Part shown: positions 1-5,235 of the stretch, in pieces | How the letters are laid out: the number at the start of each line of letters is the position of its first letter | Numbering within the stretch: the stretch's first letter is position 1 | Assembly: GCA_023251335.1 (NCBI GenBank) | Contig: JAHEZA010000141.1 | Coordinates: 1 to 6,735, forward strand | Source: Chitinophagaceae bacterium | GTDB taxonomy: Bacteria; Bacteroidota; Bacteroidia; Chitinophagales; Chitinophagaceae | Direction of reading: 5' to 3' | DNA length: 6,735 nucleotides | The notes under the pieces: model-generated | Seen by the model: the letters and a program-made list of their open reading frames with translations, nothing else | What the model was told of the DNA's origin: nothing | Databases searched by the model: none | Program-made: the position numbers and the translations under genes

Positions 1-86
1 TTGCTGCGGGCGCGTTGATGGCGATACTGTTTTTTACAATCAAGGGAGCACTCATCGTTTTACTTTTTTGGTTATTGATCCGCTAA
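1..86 (+). CDS. C-terminal end of a membrane protein (partial)
   Basis: The third reading frame is open from the left edge to a TAA at 84-86 and encodes 27 residues. They are almost wholly hydrophobic, with two hydrophobic runs (ALMAILFF and ALIVLLFWLLI) separated by a short TIKG link, ending in a single Arg. That pattern fits the last one or two transmembrane segments of an inner-membrane protein whose body lies outside the window. The other two forward frames are less gene-like: one stops at once and the other encodes no recognisable pattern. The family cannot be named from so short a tail. It converges on the leftward CYTH gene. The 57 bases between the two stops hold only AT-rich sequence with a weak TTAATT/AATTAA dyad, and no convincing terminator. 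Confidence 0.5.
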   Translation, partial: AAGALMAILFFTIKGALIVLLFWLLIR

Positions 87-143
87 GTTATTCATGTAAA
101 ATTAAAATCAGCAAAGGAATAGGAAGGTTAATTAAAAATTCAA

Positions 144-683
144 TTAATTTCTTTGTTTACTAATAGCTTGTCGCTCAAGAATCATATCGCTATAAGAAAG
201 AGAAATATAATCCTCACTTTTTATTTCAAACAGCTCTGCATATTTGCTGCATTGTTCTTTTAATTTTTCGATTCCAATATTCCCGGTGTTATCAATGGCT
301 TCCACTTCCACAAAGGTTCCGAGTTCATCAATCGTATCAAAATGGAATTTTACATTTTCAATGAAATAGATTCTACGCACTTTATTCACTACCACTTTTA
401 TTCCATGAAGTTTGCCAAGTATATCTTTTAGTGATGGGTCCGGTTGATGTTGGTACAACAGGACATTTGATTGCTTTGCATTTGCCACATTCTGCCTTTC
501 GTAATAGATCAGCGCATTTTCTATATTGCCTTCGCGAAGTTTTAACCGTCCTTTTGCCACGTTAAAATACGTGTCGGTCTGTTTGTCTTGTCCGATATAT
601 TTTGGGTTCAGCTCAAGCAATCTTTTTACAAGAAAATCAAGATTATTTGTTCTTGCTTTAAACTCAAAATTGATGTGTGGCAT
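144..683 (-). CDS. CYTH-domain protein, class IV adenylate cyclase (CyaB)-like
   Basis: This 179-residue protein has the size and motif order of a single-domain CYTH (CyaB/thiamine triphosphatase-like) enzyme. These form a beta-tunnel that binds a triphosphate substrate and divalent metal. Visible are the N-terminal strand NFEFKAR (residues 5-11), DTYF (37-40), GRLKLRE (45-51), YYERQ (60-64), the basic cluster KVRR (101-104), FHFD (113-116), the acidic strand FVEVEA (124-129) and the C-terminal DYISLSYSDMI, close to the SYSD ending usual in CyaB-like members. The classic ExExK signature reads N-F-E-F-K here, so the first Glu is Asn; as far as I recall this variant is seen in CyaB-like proteins. 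Candidate activities are cAMP synthesis or hydrolysis of a triphosphate, and the sequence does not decide between them. It is the last gene of the leftward trhO cluster, 18 bases after the preceding stop, and its ATG is the first in the frame that gives a full N-terminal strand. Confidence 0.85.
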   Translation of the reverse strand: MPHINFEFKARTNNLDFLVKRLLELNPKYIGQDKQTDTYFNVAKGRLKLREGNIENALIYYERQNVANAKQSNVLLYQHQPDPSLKDILGKLHGIKVVVNKVRRIYFIENVKFHFDTIDELGTFVEVEAIDNTGNIGIEKLKEQCSKYAELFEIKSEDYISLSYSDMILERQAISKQRN

Positions 684-701
684 AACACTAATTTGGGAGA
701 T

Positions 702-1028
702 TTAATTAAACCCGGCAAGATCGTTATCAGTGTCAATCCTTAAAGCCCTGTTTATTTCACCCATTTGAGATGATAAGAAAGAAGCATATCTCGACCGTGC
801 TTCACCGGTATTTTTTAAATTATTCTTTTTACAAAATTCCTGCAAGGCATCTAACTTTACCGGTAGCGGTTTTACCACAATGCCCTCCTGTTCCAGTCCT
901 GTTTTCATCTTCATGAATTGTACCAGCCAATCTTCATACGTATCACACATTTCCTTTCTGTCGTCAGATATTTCCAAAAGTTTTCCATAATCTTCCCGTG
1001 TATAAAAACAGGCGGCTACTGGTATCAT
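702..1028 (-). CDS. Uncharacterised 108-residue protein
   Basis: I do not recognise this family. The 108-residue product has no signal peptide or membrane segment and looks like a small soluble cytoplasmic protein. It starts with a hydrophobic strand (MIPVAACFYT), followed by DYGKLLEISDDRKEM, a Trp-containing helix (YEDWLVQFMKMKTGLEQEG), a strand (IVVKPLPVKL) and a helix with Lys/Asn-rich and Arg-rich parts (LQEFCKKNNLKNTGEARSRY). This alternating strand/helix pattern suggests a compact alpha/beta fold; that is inference only. It lies between trhO and the CYTH gene, 12 bases after the trhO stop and 18 bases before the CYTH start, so it is very probably translated from the same message. The sequence before its ATG is A-rich, without a Shine-Dalgarno match. 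The tight spacing and even codon pattern support a real gene; its role is unknown. Confidence 0.75.
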   Translation of the reverse strand: MIPVAACFYTREDYGKLLEISDDRKEMCDTYEDWLVQFMKMKTGLEQEGIVVKPLPVKLDALQEFCKKNNLKNTGEARSRYASFLSSQMGEINRALRIDTDNDLAGFN

Positions 1029-1040
1029 TGAATTTTTATT

Positions 1041-2087
1041 TTAAGATTTTATGTCATTTGCCATCAACCCGTTCATCCTTTCCCGTGATTTATTAAAGAT
1101 CATGATTCCGTTTTTAACGCCTTTCCTTTTTACCTTTCTTTCTTCCTCAGGGAGATTAAAAGTTGCCTGGCATCCGGTAGAGCAACAGCCATCATATTCT
1201 TTTGCGCAGGACGCGCATTGTATGAAAAGCAAATGGCAGCCTTCATTAGCACAATTCGTATGTGTATCGCAGGGAGCGCCACACTGATGACAATGGCTGA
1301 TTATTTCATCGCCAACCTTCTCCCCCAGCCTTCCGTCAAATACGAAATTTTTTCCGAGAAATTTATTAGGCAATTGTTCGTCTTTCACTTTATTGGCGTA
1401 TTGAATAATGCCGCCTTCGAGATGATATACATTTTTAAAACCGTTGTGAAGCATATACGCGCTGGCCTTTTCACATCGGATACCTCCGGTGCAATACATA
1501 ATAATGTTTTTATCCTTTTTTTCTTCAAGCATACTAACAGCCATGGGTAGCTGTGCTCTGAAAGTATCGGAAGGAATCACAATCGCATTTTCAAAATGTC
1601 CTACTTCGTATTCATAATGATTACGCATATCTACTACTATCGTGTCCGGGTCAGAAGTAAGTTTGTTGAAAGAATCCGCATCTACATATTTCCCTTTTTT
1701 GCTCATGTCGAAATTGGGATCGTTGATACCATCGGCCACTATTTTATTTCGCACTTTCACTTTCAAAACCCAAAAGCTTTTACCATCATCATCCACAGCT
1801 ATATTCAGGCGCACATCTCTTAAAAAAGAAATACTGTTAAGAAATTCCTTAAATTTTTCTAAATTAAATTCAGGCACACTTATCTGTGCATTGATGCCTT
1901 CGTTTGCTACGTAAATACGCCCAAAAATATTTAGCTCATCCAGGTTTTTATATAACTCATCACGAAACAAATTTGGATCCTCAATAAATGAGTAAGTGTA
2001 GAACGAAAGCGTGATGCGGTGCTCTTTTTCCTCAAATAATTTTTGTTTCAGTTCCTTTTGAGAAACACGATTGTGCAATAAAGCCAT
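1041..2087 (-). CDS. trhO: tRNA uridine(34) hydroxylase TrhO (YceA-type, rhodanese domain)
   Basis: TrhO-family enzymes hydroxylate uridine 34 of certain tRNAs to 5-hydroxyuridine with O2, the first step toward wobble-base cmo5U/mo5U-type modifications, in the cytoplasm. The 348-residue protein shows the family order. The N-terminal domain contains [12 protein letters not shown] (27-38) and [16 protein letters not shown] (55-70). The linker contains [21 protein letters not shown] (100-120). The rhodanese domain has [18 protein letters not shown] (151-168) and the active-site loop CTGGIR with Cys199 and a second Cys205. The C-terminal region is Cys-rich, with Cys at 266, 269, 273, 279, 284, 291, 294, 301, 302 and 306, probably metal-binding. 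Motifs and length match the Bacteroidetes form of the family, and all key residues are present. The ATG at 2087 gives the N-terminus expected for this form ([13 protein letters not shown]). It leads a leftward cluster with the small protein and the CYTH gene. Confidence 0.95.
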   Translation of the reverse strand: MALLHNRVSQKELKQKLFEEKEHRITLSFYTYSFIEDPNLFRDELYKNLDELNIFGRIYVANEGINAQISVPEFNLEKFKEFLNSISFLRDVRLNIAVDDDGKSFWVLKVKVRNKIVADGINDPNFDMSKKGKYVDADSFNKLTSDPDTIVVDMRNHYEYEVGHFENAIVIPSDTFRAQLPMAVSMLEEKKDKNIIMYCTGGIRCEKASAYMLHNGFKNVYHLEGGIIQYANKVKDEQLPNKFLGKNFVFDGRLGEKVGDEIISHCHQCGAPCDTHTNCANEGCHLLFIQCASCAKEYDGCCSTGCQATFNLPEEERKVKRKGVKNGIMIFNKSRERMNGLMANDIKS

Positions 2088-2136
2088 AAGTCATTTTTTA
2101 TCCGGGTTTGCATGGGACATTTACAGGATGAACCAG

Positions 2137-2150
2137 GCCTTAAAAAAGGC
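2137..2150 (-). other. Small hairpin in the trhO leader
   Basis: A 5-bp stem GCCTT/AAGGC closes a 4-base A/T loop, about 50 bases before the trhO start and downstream of its likely -7 box, so it would lie in the mRNA leader. It is short and may be chance; no known riboswitch or leader motif is recognised. Confidence 0.2.
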
Positions 2151-2166
2151 GGATAAAATTATTTTG

Positions 2167-2174
2167 CAAAGATA
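2167..2174 (-). promoter_or_regulatory. Probable -7 box for the trhO cluster
   Basis: Read leftward this is TATCTTTG, an exact match to the Bacteroidetes TAnnTTTG -7 element. It lies about 80 bases before the trhO ATG, which would give a leader of about 70 bases. No clear TTG -33 element is visible 19-21 bases upstream, so the assignment rests on the -7 box and its place in the divergent gap. Confidence 0.45.
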
Positions 2175-2265
2175 AACACTTAAAAACTTTTTATAAAACG
2201 GTATAGCATTTGCAGAGCTCAATTGTAACTAGTAAAAAATTTATTATTTAACTTAAAAAAGTTTT

Positions 2266-2859
2266 ATGAAAAAGACAATCATTTTTATGGCTACATTATT
2301 TTCTCTATGCAGCGTAAAAGCGCAAAATGTGCACTTTGGAATCAAAGGTGGAATGAATGCGTCCTCGGTGAATTCCAGCCCGGAGAATTCTGACATGCAA
2401 ACTAAAATAGGATTTAATCTTGGTTTGCTTGCACACATCCACACTTCGAACAAACAATGGGCCATTCAGCCGGAAATATATTATTCAACTGAAGGCTCAA
2501 AGAGCAAATCGGCTAGTAACGCTTCATTAAATCTTGATTATTTAAACATTCCGGTATTGGCGCAATACATGTTTGACAATGGTTTCAGAATTGAAGCCGG
2601 ACCGCAGATTGGTTTTTTGATGAGTGCCAAAAACAAAGCGGGTGATATTACCGAGAATGTTAAGGACAACCTTAAATCAACCAATTTTTCCATACCGGTT
2701 GGTGTTGGTTACCTAACGTCCTCCGGTTTGGGATTTGATGCCCGGTATAACTTCGGACTCAGTAACATCAATAACACTTCAAGCCCTACAAAAATTCACA
2801 GTAATGTATTTCAATTCGGAATTTTTTATCAATTCACGCATACTAAGGCTCACGACTAA
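2266..2859 (+). CDS. PorT-like outer-membrane beta-barrel protein
   Basis: This 197-residue protein begins with a clear Sec signal peptide (Lys-Lys, hydrophobic core to about residue 16, then VKA-Q, cleavage probably after Ala19). The mature part is alternating beta-strand sequence of the Bacteroidetes outer-membrane beta-barrel family (PF13568 type). Hallmarks are FGIKGGMN (24-31), the WAIQPEIYYSTEG strand and turn (65-77), YLNIPVLAQYMF (92-103), EAGPQIGFLMSAK (110-122), and the late strands GLGFDARYNFGLSNI (154-168) and VFQFGIFYQF (181-190). The last strand is followed by a short THTKAHD tail. About eight strands are expected. The family has no single agreed function; members are small barrels, some linked to gliding or secretion, and a transport or structural role cannot be assigned here. 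It is transcribed divergently from trhO, starts at ATG after an A-rich stretch, and appears monocistronic because a hairpin follows it. Confidence 0.9.
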   Translation: MKKTIIFMATLFSLCSVKAQNVHFGIKGGMNASSVNSSPENSDMQTKIGFNLGLLAHIHTSNKQWAIQPEIYYSTEGSKSKSASNASLNLDYLNIPVLAQYMFDNGFRIEAGPQIGFLMSAKNKAGDITENVKDNLKSTNFSIPVGVGYLTSSGLGFDARYNFGLSNINNTSSPTKIHSNVFQFGIFYQFTHTKAHD

Positions 2860-2894
2860 AGCAGAGCGCAATATCTTTTAGGATAAAATTTAAT

Positions 2895-2931
2895 GCGGCC
2901 GGCAGCGTTTTTTTTAAAACTTGCCGGCTGT
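2895..2931 (+). terminator. Probable terminator hairpin after the beta-barrel gene
   Basis: GCCGGCA at 2898-2904 pairs perfectly with TGCCGGC at 2922-2928. With G-U pairs the stem reaches about 10 bp (2895-2931). The loop is T-rich (TTTTTTTTAAAA inside). A short ATTTTA follows the stem rather than a long U tract, so the terminator is plausible but not classic. It lies 36 bases after the stop of the upstream gene and well before the next promoter. Confidence 0.5.
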
Positions 2932-2986
2932 CATTTTAGATAAATGAAATACTTTTAAAAGTTTATCATACAGAAATTGCATACGG

Positions 2987-2994
2987 TATATTTG
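2987..2994 (+). promoter_or_regulatory. Probable -7 box for the DUF1345 gene
   Basis: TATATTTG is an exact TAnnTTTG match located 19 bases before the ATG at 3014. A start site a few bases downstream would leave a leader of only about 14 bases. The -33 region is AT-rich with no clear TTG. Confidence 0.45.
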
Positions 2995-3013
2995 ACAAAT
3001 AAATATTTGCCTG

Positions 3014-3709
3014 ATGGAAGAAGCGTTGAAAAATTCCGTAAAAATTCCATTTTTTGAAAGAATCAATTCTGTTCAAAAACTAATCATCTGCCTTATAATC
3101 GGAGGCGTTGTTTTTTTCGTGCTTAATATAAAAAGCCTGGATAACCTGTCGCATCTGATGATAGGCTGGGACACTTTCAGTCTATGCATGATTGTGATGA
3201 GTTGGATTACCTTTTTTATTACCAAGTCTAAGCAAATAAGGGAACAGGCCAAAGTGCAGGATCCCAAACGTTCTATCGTGTTTATCATCATTTTAATTTC
3301 AACCTTCGCCAGTATCCTTGCCGTGACATTACTGATTGTTACCAAAAAAGAAGGCAACAGCGGTGCTTCATGGCGACTGCCGGTTGCGATACTGGGAATG
3401 CTTCTTTCATGGTTTTTAATCCATACGGTATTTGCTCTCCGGTATGCACATATTTATTATGGCGATCACAAAACCAAGCCAGACACGCATGCAGGCGGAC
3501 TGGAATTTCCCGGCGAAGAAAATCCTGAATATCTCGATTTTGCCTATTATTCTTTTGTATTGGGAATGACTTTCCAGGTTTCCGATGTGCAGGTTACTTC
3601 AAAAAGATTAAGAAGCCTTGCTTTACTGCAAGGCTTAATCTCGTTTGGTTTTAATACGATCATGATTGCGCTTACAATTAATTTGATTGCCGGATACGGA
3701 GGCGGTTAG
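3014..3709 (+). CDS. DUF1345 family integral membrane protein
   Basis: This 231-residue protein has five to six predicted membrane segments (about residues 20-38, 48-70, 86-109, 121-142, a weaker one at 174-188, and 204-226). The conserved block characteristic of DUF1345 (PF07077) lies at 161-200: GGLEFPGEENPEYLDFAYYS is followed by FVLGMTFQVSDVQVTSKRLR and then the final helix with FGFNTIMIALTINL. The function of the family is not established; it acts in the inner membrane. Length is normal and nothing appears truncated. It is probably transcribed alone: a hairpin and a -7 box separate it from the beta-barrel gene, and it converges on cinA with a 35-base gap. That gap holds only a small AACCT/AGGTT dyad at 3721-3732. 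Confidence 0.92.
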   Translation: MEEALKNSVKIPFFERINSVQKLIICLIIGGVVFFVLNIKSLDNLSHLMIGWDTFSLCMIVMSWITFFITKSKQIREQAKVQDPKRSIVFIIILISTFASILAVTLLIVTKKEGNSGASWRLPVAILGMLLSWFLIHTVFALRYAHIYYGDHKTKPDTHAGGLEFPGEENPEYLDFAYYSFVLGMTFQVSDVQVTSKRLRSLALLQGLISFGFNTIMIALTINLIAGYGGG

Positions 3710-3744
3710 TTCCAATTTTCAACCTCCAGGTTCCCGATTCATGA

Positions 3745-4995
3745 TCATCCTTCTATAATAAATTTCCTCATCAAATTCAGCGCCATCGTTGCAGTAACTT
3801 CAATATTTTTCTGTCTCTCAAATCGCTGCTTTACATGATACGTCTTCTGGTTTTCTTTGCTTCCGACCGCTATCCATACGGTACCAACTGGCTTGTCCTC
3901 CGTGCCTCCGTCAGGCCCCATGATTCCTGAAACCGCGATACCATAAGTGGTGTCCATTTTGTTTAACAATCCCGAAAGCATTTCTTTTACAGTCTCTTCG
4001 CTCACGGCGCCATATTTTTCCAGGATATCTTTTTTCACGTTTAATAATGATTGTTTTACATCATTGGAATAACTGACGATGCTTCCCTGGAAATAAGCCG
4101 AAGCGCCGGGTATAGACGTGATAAGACTTGCAATAGCGCCACCCGTGCAGCTTTCGGCAGTCGAGATGGTTTCCCGGTTCTTCAGCAGTATCTTCCCCAA
4201 TACTTCCTGCATCGTCTCATCTTCGTCGGTAACAATATATTCTTTTACTAATTTTTTTAATGCAACAAACTCCGCATTAATTACATTTTCCGTTTTTATT
4301 CTATCAAAACCAGAGGTGGTAAGCCTGAGCCTTACCATTCCATAATTAGGCAAATAAGCAAGACGAATTTCAGGTGGTAATGCTTTTTCAAAATCCTGAA
4401 TAATCTCTGCCAAAGCAGATTCCCCAATGCCGGAGGTAAGGATTGTTTTGTGAATAATAGCTGGAAGCTCAAAACGTTTTTGCAGGTAAGGAATTACGTC
4501 CTCCATAATTCCCTGCATCTCGTAGGGAACGCCGGGCATACTGATGAAAACAGTTCCTTCTTTTTGAAAGTGCATTCCGGGCGCGGAGCCTCTCTTGTTT
4601 TGTATTACTTCACATACATCGGGCACTTCAGCCTGTTTCAGGTTTACTTCGCTCACGGGTTTGTGATATACCTTTTCAAAAAGACGTTTTACATTTTGCA
4701 ACGCACCTTCGTCTACAATCATTTTACCATTAAAATATTTACAAAGAAGTGGCTTCGTAATGTCATCAGCCGTGGGGCCAAGGCCGCCCGTTATCAGCAC
4801 AACATCCGAAACTTTTTGCTCTATATCAAGCGCATTCCAAATTTCATCCGGATCATCGCCGACAGAAATTCGATTTTTTACTGCAATACCAATCCTGTTT
4901 AATTGTTGTGCTATCCATGCGCTGTTGGTATCTATCACCTGCCCTATCAGCAGTTCGTCGCCAATCGTAACTACTGATGCATATATATTTTTCAT
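3745..4995 (-). CDS. cinA: CinA family protein (MoaB-like domain plus nicotinamide-nucleotide amidase)
   Basis: This full-length 416-residue two-domain CinA has an N-terminal MoaB/MPT-binding-like domain with TIGDELLIGQVIDTNS (10-25), LITGGLGPTADD (67-78), RGSAPGM (135-141) and MPGVPYEM (153-160). The C-terminal PncC-type domain has STAESCTGG (278-286), QGSIVSYSNDVK (303-314), YGAVSEETV (328-336) and GIMGPDGGTEDKPVGTVWIA (357-376). The C-terminal domain deamidates nicotinamide mononucleotide to the acid form, feeding NAD salvage. In some bacteria the N-terminal domain hydrolyses ADP-ribose. Both active-site regions look intact, with Met359 where Ala is more usual in the GIxGPDGG loop. The historical competence-induced name does not imply DNA uptake here. 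The ATG at 4995 gives the usual N-terminus just before TIGDELL. The gene ends with TGA, converges on the DUF1345 gene and diverges from dacB. Confidence 0.95.
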   Translation of the reverse strand: MKNIYASVVTIGDELLIGQVIDTNSAWIAQQLNRIGIAVKNRISVGDDPDEIWNALDIEQKVSDVVLITGGLGPTADDITKPLLCKYFNGKMIVDEGALQNVKRLFEKVYHKPVSEVNLKQAEVPDVCEVIQNKRGSAPGMHFQKEGTVFISMPGVPYEMQGIMEDVIPYLQKRFELPAIIHKTILTSGIGESALAEIIQDFEKALPPEIRLAYLPNYGMVRLRLTTSGFDRIKTENVINAEFVALKKLVKEYIVTDEDETMQEVLGKILLKNRETISTAESCTGGAIASLITSIPGASAYFQGSIVSYSNDVKQSLLNVKKDILEKYGAVSEETVKEMLSGLLNKMDTTYGIAVSGIMGPDGGTEDKPVGTVWIAVGSKENQKTYHVKQRFERQKNIEVTATMALNLMRKFIIEG

Positions 4996-4999
4996 TCCG

Positions 5000-5007
5000 C
5001 AAATTTA
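5000..5007 (-). promoter_or_regulatory. Possible -7 box for cinA, giving a leaderless message
   Basis: Read leftward this is TAAATTTG, matching TAnnTTTG. It ends only four bases before the cinA ATG, so transcription from it would start at or next to the start codon. The -33 region would fall inside the left hairpin (5011-5051) and has no clear TTG. An alternative is a promoter further upstream within the repeat array. Confidence 0.35.
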
Positions 5008-5010
5008 ATC

Positions 5011-5051
5011 AGAAACTTCAGTCTGACGGTCTCCGTAAGACCGAAGTTTCT
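5011..5051. repeat. Near-perfect hairpin at the left end of the repeat array
   Basis: The arms 5011-5029 and 5033-5051 pair over 19 positions with two mismatches (5020/5042 and 5025/5037) and a three-base loop TCT. The outer arms are AGAAACTTC and GAAGTTTCT; the inner arms are GTCTGACGG and CCGTAAGAC. Read rightward, the hairpin is followed by CTCTTTATTT, resembling an intrinsic terminator. It sits in a divergent gap, however, where no gene on that strand ends nearby. The left arm plus loop (5011-5033) is also an inverted copy, 22 of 23 bases, of the junction between 44-bp units (for example 5073-5095), so alternative pairings with each downstream copy are possible. Confidence 0.8.
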
Positions 5052-5172
5052 CTTTATTTAATTAGTCAGACAGAGACCGTCAGACCGAAGTTTCTCTTTA
5101 TTTAATTAGTCAGACAGAGACCGTCAGACCGAAGTTTCTCTTTATTTAATTAGTCAGACAGAGACCGTCAGA
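5041..5172. repeat. Tandem array: three exact copies of a 44-bp unit
   Basis: Units at 5041-5084, 5085-5128 and 5129-5172 are identical by direct comparison and abut without spacers. Each starts CCGAAGTTTCTC, continues through the AT-rich TTTATTTAATTAG and ends TCAGACAGAGACCGTCAGA. Within and across units GTCAGAC recurs 14 bases apart (5065 and 5079 in the first). A decayed partial copy precedes the array: 5021-5040 matches the last 20 bases of the unit at 14 of 20 positions. The array fills most of the gap between divergent cinA and dacB and encodes no plausible peptide. Exact identity suggests recent slippage expansion or homogenisation. Confidence 0.95.
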
Positions 5173-5184
5173 CTAATTAAATAA
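5142..5184. repeat. Hairpin with a perfect 14-bp stem at the right end of the array
   Basis: TTATTTAATTAGTC at 5142-5155, in the third unit, pairs perfectly with GACTAATTAAATAA at 5171-5184, just past the array. Three further inner pairs (GAC 5157-5159 with GTC 5167-5169) are possible after one mismatch, leaving the loop AGAGACC. Only the last unit has this right arm. The hairpin ends eight bases before the likely dacB -7 box and so covers the usual -33 position. Confidence 0.8.
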
Positions 5185-5192
5185 GAAAATTA

Positions 5193-5200
5193 TATTTTTG
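5193..5200 (+). promoter_or_regulatory. Probable -7 box for dacB
   Basis: TATTTTTG matches TAnnTTTG, 35 bases before the TTG start, implying a leader of roughly 30 bases. The -33 region is the right arm of the 5142-5184 hairpin and lacks TTG. Confidence 0.45.
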
Positions 5201-5235
5201 ACTTCTCGTTTTATTAAAATTTTAAATTCTTTTCA

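Noticed and set aside
1051..1914. Several rightward open frames inside trhO
   Set aside because: They lie antisense to a strongly supported TrhO coding frame and show no recognisable protein features; the same holds for the rightward frames inside cinA and the leftward frames inside dacB, the DUF1345 gene and the beta-barrel gene.
2204..2212. TAGCATTTG as the -7 box of the beta-barrel gene
   Set aside because: It has three rather than two bases between TA and TTTG and no -33 partner, so it is too weak to annotate.
3721..3732. AACCT/AGGTT dyad as a terminator between the DUF1345 gene and cinA
   Set aside because: The stem is five base pairs with a two-base loop and has no T run in either direction.
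5011..5139. Invertible (phase-variable) promoter between inverted repeats
   Set aside because: The segment between the inverted copies is short (about 39 bases for the nearest pair), contains no promoter-like box, and no recombinase gene is present in the window.
5041..5172. Tandem repeats as a CRISPR array
   Set aside because: The 44-bp units abut directly with no unique spacers, and no cas genes are nearby.
5011..5184. A MITE or insertion-sequence remnant
   Set aside because: There are hairpins and repeats, but no matched terminal inverted repeats at the two outer ends, no target-site duplication I can see and no transposase. A repeat family remains possible but cannot be shown from one locus.
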